A DNA stretch of 43,310 nucleotides from a virus, in IMG/VR virus record IMGVR_UViG_3300045120_000521, positions 1 through 43,310 of that record; one strand, given 5' to 3'. The position numbers and the translations under genes were made by a program. The notes under the pieces are model-generated. The model was not told where the DNA came from. It did not search any database and saw nothing but the letters and a program-made list of their open reading frames with translations. Below are positions 34,500 through 42,315 of the stretch, in pieces; position 1 is the stretch's first letter; each line of letters opens with the position of its first letter.

Positions 34500-34885
34500 A
34501 AAGGGGGCGAATCCGGGTCGCGCTGCTTACCGCTGTTGCTCTCTTGACATCGTGCGACTGGGCCAAGCCGGCCTGCACCATCGTCAGCGACGGCAGCCGC
34601 GTGATCTACGAGCACGAGCTGGCGCACTGCGCGGGCTGGGACCACCCGGCGCTCAAATGGGTGTACCCGCCGCGCCGCTACGTCCACCCGTTCGCTGGCC
34701 GCCTTACCGTCATCCAGTGCCACCGCGGCCGCCTGGCGCAGGCCGACGCCGTCTTCGTCAAGGATTGCCGGGCGCCGCTCGACATCTGTAGCGGGCTGTG
34801 GGCGGACGCCGGCGTCGACGTCGCCTACTACGCCACGTTGCCGGGATGGCAGAACGTCCTCGGCTGCTCAATCAGGGGGTTGTGA
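34496..34885 (+). CDS. Predicted lipoprotein with metzincin-type HExxHxxGxxH motif
   Basis: A 129-aa protein from ATG 34496 (ATGA). A lipoprotein signal precedes Cys20: basic MKRGRIR, hydrophobic VALLTAVA, lipobox LLTSC. After it, YEHELAHCAGWDHP holds the full HExxHxxGxxH zinc-protease signature (His48-Glu49 region). The remaining ~75 residues have five cysteines, suggesting disulphides in the periplasm. A zinc peptidase this short is unusual; similar small 'HELAHC.GW..H' proteins exist in phages and plasmids without known role. Envelope modification or superinfection exclusion would fit; lysis help is also possible. Confidence 0.65.
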   Translation: MKRGRIRVALLTAVALLTSCDWAKPACTIVSDGSRVIYEHELAHCAGWDHPALKWVYPPRRYVHPFAGRLTVIQCHRGRLAQADAVFVKDCRAPLDICSGLWADAGVDVAYYATLPGWQNVLGCSIRGL

Positions 34886-34886
34886 C

Positions 34887-35129
34887 ATGTCCTACCGCGT
34901 CGAAGTCATCGCCGACGGATCCAACAAGTGGACGGGCAATGCCCTGCGGTTTGCCAGCCTGGACGAGGCCGGCGACTATGGCAAAGACCTCGCCAGCCGG
35001 TGGACGTCGGTCCGCCGCTGGCGGGCCGTCGAGAGCGACGACCCGGTGACGCATCGGGTCGTCGGCCAACACGTGTGGCCGATCGTAGACACCATTAACC
35101 AGGAGCACGACCATGACCATCAGGCCTGA
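34887..35129 (+). CDS. Conserved small phage protein
   Basis: An 80-aa protein matching a widespread small family in phages of GC-rich hosts: SYRVEVIADGSNKWTGNALR, FASLDEAGDYGKDLASRWTS, VRRWRAVESDDPV. The pattern 'Y.VEVIAD.SGKW.GN.LRF.T...A..Y..DL..RW..VR..RV..SDDPVN' is well conserved but has no known function. ATG is one base after the previous stop. Confidence 0.7.
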   Translation: MSYRVEVIADGSNKWTGNALRFASLDEAGDYGKDLASRWTSVRRWRAVESDDPVTHRVVGQHVWPIVDTINQEHDHDHQA

Positions 35130-35931
35130 GTTTAATTCACCGCGGCCGCTCGACGAGGAGCAGCTGCACCGCATGGCGCCGTCGATCTTTGCCTACGACG
35201 CGCACCCCAGCCGTTCCGGGCGTTTCCGGCCGATCGCGACGATCGAGGTGGTGCGCGCCCTCGCCGGCGAGGGTTTCCTGCCGTTCTCTGCCGGGCAGTC
35301 GCGGACCCGCACGATCGACCGTGCCGGCTATACCAAGCACATGCTGCGCTTCCGCAAGCCGTCAGACGAGCAGCGCTTGCGGGTCGGCGACAGCATCATG
35401 GAGACGGTGCTGGTCAACGCCAACGACGGCACCAGCGGCTACACGCTCGACGCCGGCGTGTTCAAGGTCGCCTGCCTCAACGGTCTGGTCGTCAAGAGCC
35501 GCGACTTCGGATCGGTCCGCGTCCGCCACACCGGTGATGTCGTGCGCAAGGTGCTGGAGGGCACCCAGCGGGTGATGCAGAACGTCGAGCGGGTGATGCG
35601 CGCGCCGGATGAGTGGAGCCGCATCATGCTCGATTCCGAACAGCAGCTGACCTTTGCCCGCGCCGCCCACGCCCTGCGTTTCGGCGCGCACCCGACGCCG
35701 GTGTCGCCGGTGCAGCTGCTGCAGCCGCGCCGCGTCGAGGACGAGGGCCGCGACCTCTGGCGGATCTTCAACGTCGTGCAGGAGAACAGCATCGCCGGCG
35801 GGCTGAGCGGCCGCATGCCGACCGCCAGCCGCATCTCGACGACCCGTGCGGTGCGCTCCATCGGCGCCAACGTCCACCTGAACCAAGGCCTGTGGGAGCT
35901 GGCCGAGACGCTGGCGAAGGAGGCCGCATGA
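35113..35931 (+). CDS. DUF932 family protein
   Basis: A 272-aa protein with the DUF932 pattern: MAPSIFAYDAHPSRSGRFRP, IATIEVVRALAGEGFLPFSA, YTKHMLRFRKP, the VGDSIMETVLVNANDGTSGY strand-turn, then 'LDAGVFKVACLNGLVV' and FGSVRVRHTGDVV. DUF932 proteins are frequent in phage and plasmid early regions and the function is unknown to me; some plasmid-encoded ones are tied to anti-restriction or conjugation genes. Its start overlaps the previous gene by 17 nt. Confidence 0.85.
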   Translation: MTIRPEFNSPRPLDEEQLHRMAPSIFAYDAHPSRSGRFRPIATIEVVRALAGEGFLPFSAGQSRTRTIDRAGYTKHMLRFRKPSDEQRLRVGDSIMETVLVNANDGTSGYTLDAGVFKVACLNGLVVKSRDFGSVRVRHTGDVVRKVLEGTQRVMQNVERVMRAPDEWSRIMLDSEQQLTFARAAHALRFGAHPTPVSPVQLLQPRRVEDEGRDLWRIFNVVQENSIAGGLSGRMPTASRISTTRAVRSIGANVHLNQGLWELAETLAKEAA

Positions 35932-36122
35932 TCCCCGGATGGATCAAGCCGCGCGCCTGCTCGTGCGGCTCCGGCAATGACAGCCACTGGGTCTATGACG
36001 CGCGCGGCATCGAGGTGGCGCGCGTCTGCCCGGCCTGCCGCGAGGAGAAGCTGTCGGGCTACCGGCCCGACATCTTTACCGACCGCCAGTACTGGGCAGA
36101 CGAGCCGATAGAGGGTGACTGA
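35928..36122 (+). CDS. Small zinc-ribbon protein
   Basis: A 64-aa protein (ATGA start) with CSCG and CPAC pairs: PRACSCGSGNDSHWVYDARG, IEVARVCPACREEKLSGYRP, then DIF...YWADEPIE. The whole pattern recurs in a small family in phages of GC-rich hosts. Function unknown. Confidence 0.65.
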   Translation: MIPGWIKPRACSCGSGNDSHWVYDARGIEVARVCPACREEKLSGYRPDIFTDRQYWADEPIEGD

Positions 36123-36433
36123 TGGTTACCGTCAAGCAACTTCTTATCCACTGCGACCGCTGCGGCGTGCCGATCGACGAGGACGCGCACAACCTCACCT
36201 TGAAGGTCGGGGACGCCGAGGACCCGGTGTTGGACGCCTTACACTACGAGGATTTGATCGACCTGTGCCCTCGCTGCGAGCAGGCATTCTTTCGCTTCAT
36301 GGTGGAGCACAAGGTGAGTGAAATCATAGCCCGCGCGGAATGCCGCCGGCGCGGTCTCGATCCCGATGCGCTGTGCGCCGATGGCGGCGTCGAAGCGTGG
36401 ATGGTTGTCGCCAAGGAGATGCAGAGGACATGA
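36122..36433 (+). CDS. Small zinc-ribbon protein
   Basis: A 103-aa protein (TGATG start) with CDRC at residues ~11-14 and CPRC near 50, followed by a helix (EQAFFRFMVEHKVSEIIARA) and a basic stretch (RRRGLDPDA). Similar ribbons head many phage and actinobacterial small proteins. Function unknown. Confidence 0.6.
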   Translation: MVTVKQLLIHCDRCGVPIDEDAHNLTLKVGDAEDPVLDALHYEDLIDLCPRCEQAFFRFMVEHKVSEIIARAECRRRGLDPDALCADGGVEAWMVVAKEMQRT

Positions 36434-36696
36434 CCAAGCCCACCGACGCAGATGTCGACCTCTATGGGGCACCGCCGCCGGCCAAGCGCGGCGACCGAGT
36501 CTGGAAGTCTGGATCCGGCTACAGCGGGCCCGGCACGGTGATGTGCTGTTTCCTGGGCAAGGACCAGTATTGGCGGCTGGTCGTCGAGCACCAGATCGCC
36601 GGCGGCCAGGGGTTTTTCTTTCACATTTATGGACGTGCTCAGTTACGCATGGAGCCGGAGCGCGAACACGGCGAGGTCATGGCCGATGACCACTAG
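36430..36696 (+). CDS. Small hypothetical protein
   Basis: An 88-aa protein from ATG 36430 (ATGA). RGDRVWKSGSGYSGPGTVMC, CFLGKDQYWRLVVEHQIAGG, FFFHIYGRAQLR form a small beta-barrel-like (SH3-type) pattern, often seen in phage proteins that begin 'G..V.K..G....G.VV..F.......R.VV.H'. Function unknown. Confidence 0.65.
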   Translation: MTKPTDADVDLYGAPPPAKRGDRVWKSGSGYSGPGTVMCCFLGKDQYWRLVVEHQIAGGQGFFFHIYGRAQLRMEPEREHGEVMADDH

Positions 36697-36844
36697 GATT
36701 CGCAAGCTGCCGCGCGGGGTCAGTCAGGGCCTGCACTATTACCCCGGCAAGCTTCGCCCGGTCTCCGGCATGGGCAAGCACCGCACCAAGGGTCGCGGCA
36801 CGCCGCGCAAGCAGACGATAACTTTGCCGAAAGTTAGGATGTGA
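36686..36844 (+). CDS. Small basic hypothetical protein
   Basis: A 52-aa protein with strong positive charge (RIRKLPRGVSQGLHYYPGKL, GKHRTKGRGTPRKQT). It begins within the previous gene (11-nt overlap). Possibly nucleic-acid binding. No family recognised. Confidence 0.5.
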   Translation: MTTRIRKLPRGVSQGLHYYPGKLRPVSGMGKHRTKGRGTPRKQTITLPKVRM

Positions 36845-36848
36845 TCGA

Positions 36849-36929
36849 ATGATCTCTCTGCTGGCCTACATCGCAGTCATAGTAACGTTTAACTTTGCTC
36901 TCTCGATGCTTGATAGGCGGCCGCGATGA
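36849..36929 (+). CDS. Possible 26-aa membrane peptide
   Basis: MISLLAYIAVIVTFNFALSM then LDRRPR: one hydrophobic helix followed by a positive tail (N-out or N-in not decided). AGGA is upstream and the stop overlaps the next ATG (ATGA). Confidence 0.45.
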   Translation: MISLLAYIAVIVTFNFALSMLDRRPR

Positions 36930-37141
36930 CTAAGACGCCAACGAGTGACACGCCCGCTCGCGATGCTCCCGGCGTGCTCAAGGCGCATGCCGTCGGTGCC
37001 GTCGCCTGCGCGGCGTGCGGGGGCATCCACGTCGACTTTGCCGACAAGACGCTGGCCGTCGTCGCCACCGGTTTCCTCTCCTTCGACGACTGGATGACAC
37101 TGGTTACCTGGGTCGATCGCCAGATGGATGAGATCCCATGA
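36926..37141 (+). CDS. Small hypothetical protein
   Basis: A 71-aa protein with CAACGG (CxxC) near residue 28 and a helical acidic end (FDDWMTLVTWVDRQMDE). ATGA overlaps on both sides. No family recognised. Confidence 0.55.
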   Translation: MTKTPTSDTPARDAPGVLKAHAVGAVACAACGGIHVDFADKTLAVVATGFLSFDDWMTLVTWVDRQMDEIP

Positions 37142-37365
37142 GCGTCGCCGTGATCCCACGCTACGAGCGCCTGCCGATGATCCTCAACTGGCTCGGCGAA
37201 GGCCGCGCGCTGATGGCGGTGACGCTGGCGTGGCGGCTCGGCGTCTCGGTGCGCACCGTCTACCGCGACCTCAACGTGCTGCGCGCCACCGGCTACCGCA
37301 TCGATTCGAGCGCCGGCATGGGCGGCGGCATCATGCTGCGCAAGCCACGCAGGGAGGCGGCATGA
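37138..37365 (+). CDS. HTH_11-type DNA-binding protein
   Basis: A 75-aa protein consisting of one winged-helix domain like the N-terminus of DeoR/WYL regulators: RYERLPMILNWLGEGRALMA, VTLAWRLGVSVRTVYRDLNV, LRATGYRIDSSAGMGGGIML. The recognition helix VSVRTVYRDL is the classical HTH_11 signature. It has no effector domain, so it is probably a simple regulator of phage or host promoters. Confidence 0.82.
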   Translation: MSVAVIPRYERLPMILNWLGEGRALMAVTLAWRLGVSVRTVYRDLNVLRATGYRIDSSAGMGGGIMLRKPRREAA

Positions 37366-37637
37366 ATATGCCGACGCAGAAGATGCTGGAGTGGCTGCGC
37401 TTACTGGAGATCAAGCCCGGCAGCACCAGGCCGCGCAACCGCATCGGCTACCTCTGCATGCAACGCGGTTGGACCGAGTGGGACTACCGCGATCGGCACG
37501 GCAAGCAGATCAGCGTGATGGAAGCCAAGGAATTGTGGGGCAACCGCTGGTTTGAGCACGTCACCACCAGCGGCGAGCGCCTCACCGACGAAGGCCGGAC
37601 GGTTCTGATGGCCGAGATTGCATCGAGGACCCCATGA
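37362..37637 (+). CDS. Small hypothetical protein
   Basis: A 91-aa protein from ATG 37362 (ATGA). MLEWLRLLEIKPGSTRPRNR, IGYLCMQRGWTEWDYRDRHG, then ...TSGERLTDEGRTVL. The end 'ERLT..GR.VL' is common in small phage proteins next to DUF2800 nucleases. Function unknown. Confidence 0.65.
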   Translation: MNMPTQKMLEWLRLLEIKPGSTRPRNRIGYLCMQRGWTEWDYRDRHGKQISVMEAKELWGNRWFEHVTTSGERLTDEGRTVLMAEIASRTP

Positions 37638-37846
37638 ACGCGGAGCTTAGCGACCGCCGCAACGACGCCATGACGGAGCTGCTGGAGGCGGCCAAGGAGA
37701 TCGCCGACGACTACGGCCTCTGCCCAATCTGTCTGGTGATGGCGGTTAACGGCATCGTACACGCCGCTGTCGCCGCCGGCGACCTAGAACATTTCACGGA
37801 TCGCCACGCAGGCGACGAATCGCGGAAAGGATTTTCGCTGCAATGA
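37634..37846 (+). CDS. Small hypothetical protein
   Basis: A 70-aa protein, helical N-terminus (RNDAMTELLEAAKEIADDYG) then LCPICLVMAVNGIVHAAVAA with one CxxC. ATGA on both sides, directly before the nuclease gene. No family recognised. Confidence 0.6.
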   Translation: MNAELSDRRNDAMTELLEAAKEIADDYGLCPICLVMAVNGIVHAAVAAGDLEHFTDRHAGDESRKGFSLQ

Positions 37847-39072
37847 CCGCACACTCACCGATCCTCGGCGGCTCCAACGCCGCCCGCCTGCTGGCCTGTC
37901 CGGCGAGCTATCTGGACTCGCTGCGCACGACCGTCGCCGACGTCGAATCCATCTACGCCGCCGAGGGCACCATGCTGCACGAGGTGGTCACGTTCTGCAT
38001 CAAGCATAAGCTCAACGCCGAGCAGATCCGCGCCGCCGAGTGGGTCAACTGGACGCTCAGCAAGGAGCAGGTCGAGGCGGTGGCCAAGGCCATCGAGGCG
38101 CTCGACGAGCTGAAGGCCAAGTACGACGACGGCTCGCCGTGGAAGGTGATGGCGCTGGAGGAGACCTTGCCGCTGCCCGGCGTCACCGGCGCCTTCGGCT
38201 CCGTCGACCTGATCATCAGCAACGCCCGCGCCGTCATCGTCGTCGACTGGAAATTCGGCATGGGCGTGCCGGTATCGGCGCTCTACAAGCTGGCCGACGG
38301 CAGCGAGCAGCTCAACGCCCAGGTCGCGTTCTACGGCGCCTGCGCCTACGCCAAGTACCGGCGCCGCTTCAAGGCCAAGCAGATCGTCGTGTCGGTCGTC
38401 CAGCCGCGGCTCGAGCCGACCTACAGCTACGCCGAGACCGACGCCGACGAACTCGAGCAGTTCCGTCTGGCTTTTTACCACGCCGTGGTCGAGGCGATGG
38501 GCCGCGGCGCCCACCGCGAGCGCGGCGAGCATTGTCGATTCGCAATCTGTAAGTCGATCTGCCCGCTGTGGACCGGAGCAGTGTTCGATCTGGCCATACT
38601 GGAGCCGACCAAGGAGGCGCTGGTCGCGTCGAAACAGCAGGAGCCGACAAAGTACGGTGCATTCTTGTCGCGCGCCATGGACCTCGCCGAAATGGCCGAG
38701 ACGTGGGCCGAGGAGATCCGCCGGCAGAGCCACGTGTTTCTCAGTGACGGCGGCGCGATAAAAGGCTGGAAACTGGTGCCCAAGCGCGGCACCCGGCAGT
38801 GGATCGATGCCGATGCGGCATGCGCCACGCTGAAGGGGGCCGGGGCGCTGGACGCCGATCTGTTCACCGAGCCCGAGTTCAAATCGGTCACCCAGGCCGA
38901 GGCCGCGCTGAAGAGGCGGAAGATCACGGTGCCGGGCGAGCTCTACCACATGGTGTCGAGCGGCACGACGATCGCCCGCGCCGACGACGCGCGGCCGGAA
39001 TCGACGCATGCTACCGTGATGACCAATCTCAGACAGGCGCTGACGTCGCTGTTGAAGAGCCACGCCGAGTAG
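37843..39072 (+). CDS. DUF2800 nuclease (RecB/Cas4-like PD-(D/E)XK)
   Basis: A 409-aa protein with the DUF2800 plan: GGSNAARLLACPASYLDSLR at the start, GTMLHE (~42-47), GSVDLII (~122-128) and VVDWKFG (~138-144), i.e. the His, Asp and D-x-K of a RecB-like nuclease. SEQLNAQVAFYGACAYAKYR and VVSVVQPRLEPTYSYAETDA follow, with CRFAICKSICPLW near residue 235 (possible Fe-S or zinc cysteines). Genes of this family typically stand beside ssDNA-binding and PolA genes in phages, as here. Likely exonuclease for recombination or DNA processing. Confidence 0.88.
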   Translation: MTAHSPILGGSNAARLLACPASYLDSLRTTVADVESIYAAEGTMLHEVVTFCIKHKLNAEQIRAAEWVNWTLSKEQVEAVAKAIEALDELKAKYDDGSPWKVMALEETLPLPGVTGAFGSVDLIISNARAVIVVDWKFGMGVPVSALYKLADGSEQLNAQVAFYGACAYAKYRRRFKAKQIVVSVVQPRLEPTYSYAETDADELEQFRLAFYHAVVEAMGRGAHRERGEHCRFAICKSICPLWTGAVFDLAILEPTKEALVASKQQEPTKYGAFLSRAMDLAEMAETWAEEIRRQSHVFLSDGGAIKGWKLVPKRGTRQWIDADAACATLKGAGALDADLFTEPEFKSVTQAEAALKRRKITVPGELYHMVSSGTTIARADDARPESTHATVMTNLRQALTSLLKSHAE

Positions 39073-39287
39073 CAATCGGCTAGCCGGGTGGCACCCGGTG
39101 ATGGAACGGGGGGTTGCTCCCCCGAACAAAGCCCCCCTGGCCGGGGTAGTCGGCAACGTGCATGGGCGCGGCGTGGAGCCGCAAATGGCAGTGAATCGCC
39201 GCGCCCACAAGAACGTGAGTCACCGACGGTTACTCACTTACCTGAAACTGAACACGACACACGACACACGAAACAGGAGACTCGAAA
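39073..39287 (+). ncRNA. Structured leader with three hairpins (possible RNA element)
   Basis: 215 bp between nuclease and ssDNA-binding-like genes. Three hairpins in a row: CCGGGT-GGC-ACCCGG (39084-39098), CGGGGG-GTTGCT-CCCCCG (39107-39124), and an 11-bp stem TGGGCGCGGCG / CGCCGCGCCCA with a 23-nt loop (39163-39207). After them comes the ACACGAC-type repeat (39251-39272) and AGGAG before the next ATG. In a genome where genes overlap, a long structured gap is notable. It may be a terminator/leader, a processing site or a small RNA. Confidence 0.45.
39251..39272 (+). repeat. 22-nt leader repeat, copy 2 (copy 1 at 32378-32399)
   Basis: Both copies consist of AACACGA followed by two 7-nt ACACGA-type units and match at 19 of 22 positions. 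Both lie just 5' of the first gene of a plus-strand transcription block. Short direct repeats like this can bind a regulator. Confidence 0.55.
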
Positions 39288-40106
39288 ATGGCAACTAACG
39301 TAACCCGGCCGATCGGCACCACACTGTCGGACGATTTCCTTGACCAGCTGGTCAGCGGCATCGCCGATTCACGCTCCCGGACGCCCTCTTCGGGCGGCAA
39401 GCCGCTGCTCCGGCTGCTGAAGAGCGGTGTCTGGGTATTCGGCCAGTCCAACGAGCCCGTGCAGGAAGGCAGCGAGTGGGCGATCAACCCCAAGCAGATG
39501 GGCCACGGCTGGGTCTGCTGGACGAGCTACTCCGACTCCAAGACCACCAACGAGAAGCTCGGCGAGGTGATGGTGCCGGTCTTCCAGCCGATGCCGGAGC
39601 GGCCGGAGCCGGTGCGCGGCTTCGAGTATGCGGCGCAACGCTCGTTCGAGCTGAAATGCATGACCGGCGACGACGAAGGCGAAGAGGTGCTCTACAAGAC
39701 CGCCAGCGACGGCGGCTTGTCGGCCGCCAACAATTTCTTCGCCGAGTTCACCGCGCGCGTCAACGTCGTCGCGAACCGCCCGTGGCCCGTCGCCATCGTC
39801 CAGTTGTTGGTCACCGACTACGACCACAAGAAGTGGGGCCAGACCTTCAAGCCGGTGTTCGAGATCACCGGCTGGGCGGACATGAATGGCGAGCGCGACA
39901 CCCGGGCTCGCGGGGCCGCGCCGATCGCCGCCAAGGTTGCCGCGGCAGCCCCGGCGAAGCGCGTCAAGGCGCCGTTGCAGACGGCCGCCCAGACGCCGCA
40001 GCAGGAAGCGGCCGACGAGCCGGCCCCGGAGACGGCATCGCCTGCCGCCGCCACGCTGCGCCCCGGTGCAGCGCCGCGCCGCCAGCGGCCTGCCAACCGT
40101 GCTTAA
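39288..40106 (+). CDS. Probable phage ssDNA-binding protein (DUF2815-like slot)
   Basis: A 272-aa protein between the DUF2800 nuclease and PolA, the slot usually filled by a ssDNA-binding/annealing protein. The first ~200 residues are a beta-rich domain (PLLRLLKSGVWVFGQSNEPV, SEWAINPKQMGHGWVCWTSY, FEYAAQRSFELKCMTGDDEG, WPVAIVQLLVTDYDHKKWGQ); the last ~70 are Ala/Pro/Lys-rich and disordered. Unlike most SSBs the tail ends basic (RRQRPANRA), not acidic. AGGAG precedes ATG 39288. Function by position, moderately sure. Confidence 0.55.
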   Translation: MATNVTRPIGTTLSDDFLDQLVSGIADSRSRTPSSGGKPLLRLLKSGVWVFGQSNEPVQEGSEWAINPKQMGHGWVCWTSYSDSKTTNEKLGEVMVPVFQPMPERPEPVRGFEYAAQRSFELKCMTGDDEGEEVLYKTASDGGLSAANNFFAEFTARVNVVANRPWPVAIVQLLVTDYDHKKWGQTFKPVFEITGWADMNGERDTRARGAAPIAAKVAAAAPAKRVKAPLQTAAQTPQQEAADEPAPETASPAAATLRPGAAPRRQRPANRA

Positions 40107-40110
40107 GCGG

Positions 40111-42315
40111 ATGGAACCGCGCGACGAGCGCGCGCCGGGGGCGACCTTCGCCCTCGGCGACGTCGGCTTCGTCGATTTCGAATCGCGTAGCAGCGTGCCG
40201 ATCGCTGCAGGGTCGGATCGCTACGCGCGTTCAGCTCAGGCTTTGCTGCTGAGCTGGGCCATCGGGGACGGGCCAGTCAGCGTCTGGTCCGTCCCTGACT
40301 GGGGCGAAGGCGAGATAGCGCCGACGCTGCGCTGGCACAATGCGCCGATGGAGCTGCTGCGGTTCCTCGACCGCGTCGACCGCGCCGAGGCGGTGCTGTG
40401 CGCTCACAATGCGACCTTCGACCGGACGATCTGGAATCATTCCACCTACGGTTTCCCGCATCTCGAGCCGTGGATGATCATCGACAGCAAGGCGCAGGCG
40501 ATGGCGTCCGGCCTGCCGGCGGCGCTGGAGGGTGCCGCCCGTTCGGTCGGTTCCTCGGTGCAGAAGGACAAGATCGGCAAGGCTATGATCGAGCTGTTCA
40601 CGCTGCCCGATTCGATAGCGACGCCGTTGACCCATCCCGACGAGTGGCAATGGTTCAAGGACTACGCCGCCGACGATGTCGCCGCCATGCGCGAGGTGTT
40701 CCTGCGCACGCGCCAGCTGCCGCTTGCCGAGTGGCGCGAGTACTGGGCGGCCGAGCGTATCAACGATTTGGGTGTGGCGATCGACATAGACCTCGTCGCG
40801 GCGGCGGCGCGCATGGCGCTCGAAGACCAGCGGCTGATGGGCTGGGAGCTCGGACGGCTGACCGGCGGTGTCGTTACCACCGTCAACCAGACGGCGCGCA
40901 TGATCGCCTGGCTGGGCCAGCTGCTGCCCGCCGACGGCCGCGAAATGCTGGTCAAGCGCGAGGAGGAGGTCGACATCGAAACCGGCGAGGTCGTGCGCCC
41001 CGCCAAGGGCTCGCTGACGCGCGATCGCCTCGTCCGGCTCGTTGCCTACCTCGAATCGCTCGAACCGCTCCCAGCGCCCCTGCAGGCGGCGCTGCGGGTA
41101 TTGCAGATCCGCAGGTATGGCGGCTCCAAAACCCCGGCGAAATTTGCCCGCATGATGGACACCCAGGTCGGCGGCGTGCTGCGCGGACAATACGTGTTCA
41201 ACGGCGCCGCGCAGACCGGGAGATTCTCGTCGAAAGGCGTGCAGGTCCATAACCTGGCCCGCGATCCGCTGGACTATGAGATCGACGCCATAGACGCGCT
41301 GGTGGCGGGCACCAACGCCGCGGATTTTGCCCGCCTCGGCGACGACACGCCGATCTCGCGCAAGCTGTCGTTGCTGATTCGCCCCTGTCTTGTTCCCGAG
41401 CTGCCCCACCACGTCTTCGTGTGGGGCGACTGGTCGAACATCGAGGCCAGGCTGGTGCCGTGGCTCAGCGACGACGAGGAGGCCGAGGAGAGGCTCGATA
41501 TTTTCCGCGCCGTCGACGACGGCACCGAGAAATACGACATCTACACGCGCACCGCCGCACGGCTGAGCGGCCTGCCGCTGGAGCAGGTCGACAAGCCGAT
41601 CCGCCAGCGTGGCAAGGTGGTCGAATTGGCGTGCGGCTTCGGCGGTGGCACCAATGCGCTGCTGTCGATGGCTGCCAGCTACGGCATCCACCTGGAGACC
41701 GATGTCGCCAAGGCGTTCGTCGAGCAGTGGCGCAACGAGAACCAGTGGGCGGTGCGCTTCTGGGGCAAACACGACCCGGTGTCGAGTTTCGGCCTGTGGG
41801 GCGCCCTGAACACGGCGATGGAGAACCCCGGTCATCTCTACGAGGTCGGTCGTGTCGCCTACATCTATCTCACCAACTATCTCGGCGGCTCGCTGCTGTG
41901 CCGGCTGCCGAGCGGCCGCTGCCTGACCTATCGCCGCATCCGCTGGGAGTACGTCGACATCCTCGACGACGACGGCGCCCTCGTCGAGGTCAGGCGCGAG
42001 CTGATGTTCTCCCGCAACGAGGGCCGCGTGAAACTGTGGCCCGGCCTGGCCTGTGAGAACATCGTGCAGGGAACCGCCGCCGACCTCATGCGCGGCACGC
42101 TGCTACAGCTCGACGAGGACGGGCAGTACGACGTCCGGTTGCACACCCATGACGAGATCCTCGTCGAGTTGCCGGAGGCCGCCGCCGCGGTCGCCGGACG
42201 CTACCTGCGCGAGGTGATGGAGGCGGGTTTCACGTGGAGCACCGACCTGCCGATCGCCGCCGATACGGTGGTCGGGCGATGGTACACGAAGAGCAAGGGG
42301 TCGATCGGCCTATGA
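40111..42315 (+). CDS. DNA polymerase, family A with 3'-5' exonuclease domain
   Basis: A 734-aa polymerase. ATG 40111 is preferred; GTG 40099 would overlap the previous stop and is possible, and neither has a good ribosome-binding site. Exonuclease domain: VDFES (D22/E24), CAHNATFDR (~94-102), YAADDVAAM (~186). Polymerase domain: motif A WGDWSNIEARL (~438), motif B RQRGKVVELACGFGG (~497-511), a long insert and motif C HTHDEILVE (~676-684). QTGRFSSKGVQVHNLAR before motif A is typical of phage PolA proteins. It replicates the genome with the primase-helicase coded on the other strand. Confidence 0.93.
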   Translation: MEPRDERAPGATFALGDVGFVDFESRSSVPIAAGSDRYARSAQALLLSWAIGDGPVSVWSVPDWGEGEIAPTLRWHNAPMELLRFLDRVDRAEAVLCAHNATFDRTIWNHSTYGFPHLEPWMIIDSKAQAMASGLPAALEGAARSVGSSVQKDKIGKAMIELFTLPDSIATPLTHPDEWQWFKDYAADDVAAMREVFLRTRQLPLAEWREYWAAERINDLGVAIDIDLVAAAARMALEDQRLMGWELGRLTGGVVTTVNQTARMIAWLGQLLPADGREMLVKREEEVDIETGEVVRPAKGSLTRDRLVRLVAYLESLEPLPAPLQAALRVLQIRRYGGSKTPAKFARMMDTQVGGVLRGQYVFNGAAQTGRFSSKGVQVHNLARDPLDYEIDAIDALVAGTNAADFARLGDDTPISRKLSLLIRPCLVPELPHHVFVWGDWSNIEARLVPWLSDDEEAEERLDIFRAVDDGTEKYDIYTRTAARLSGLPLEQVDKPIRQRGKVVELACGFGGGTNALLSMAASYGIHLETDVAKAFVEQWRNENQWAVRFWGKHDPVSSFGLWGALNTAMENPGHLYEVGRVAYIYLTNYLGGSLLCRLPSGRCLTYRRIRWEYVDILDDDGALVEVRRELMFSRNEGRVKLWPGLACENIVQGTAADLMRGTLLQLDEDGQYDVRLHTHDEILVELPEAAAAVAGRYLREVMEAGFTWSTDLPIAADTVVGRWYTKSKGSIGL

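Noticed and set aside
37855-39210. Minus-strand open frame of 451 codons opposite the DUF2800 nuclease
   Set aside because: Antisense shadow; biased composition and no start signal.
39073-39210. tRNA gene in the hairpin-rich gap
   Set aside because: Stems do not form a cloverleaf and no T-loop GTTCRANNC is present in the right place.
39098-39298. 66-codon plus-strand ORF across the structured leader
   Set aside because: It spans three hairpins and the shared repeat and overlaps the next gene's start in another frame; more likely a non-coding leader.
40231-41835. Minus-strand open frame of 534 codons opposite DNA polymerase
   Set aside because: Antisense shadow of PolA, which has all motifs.
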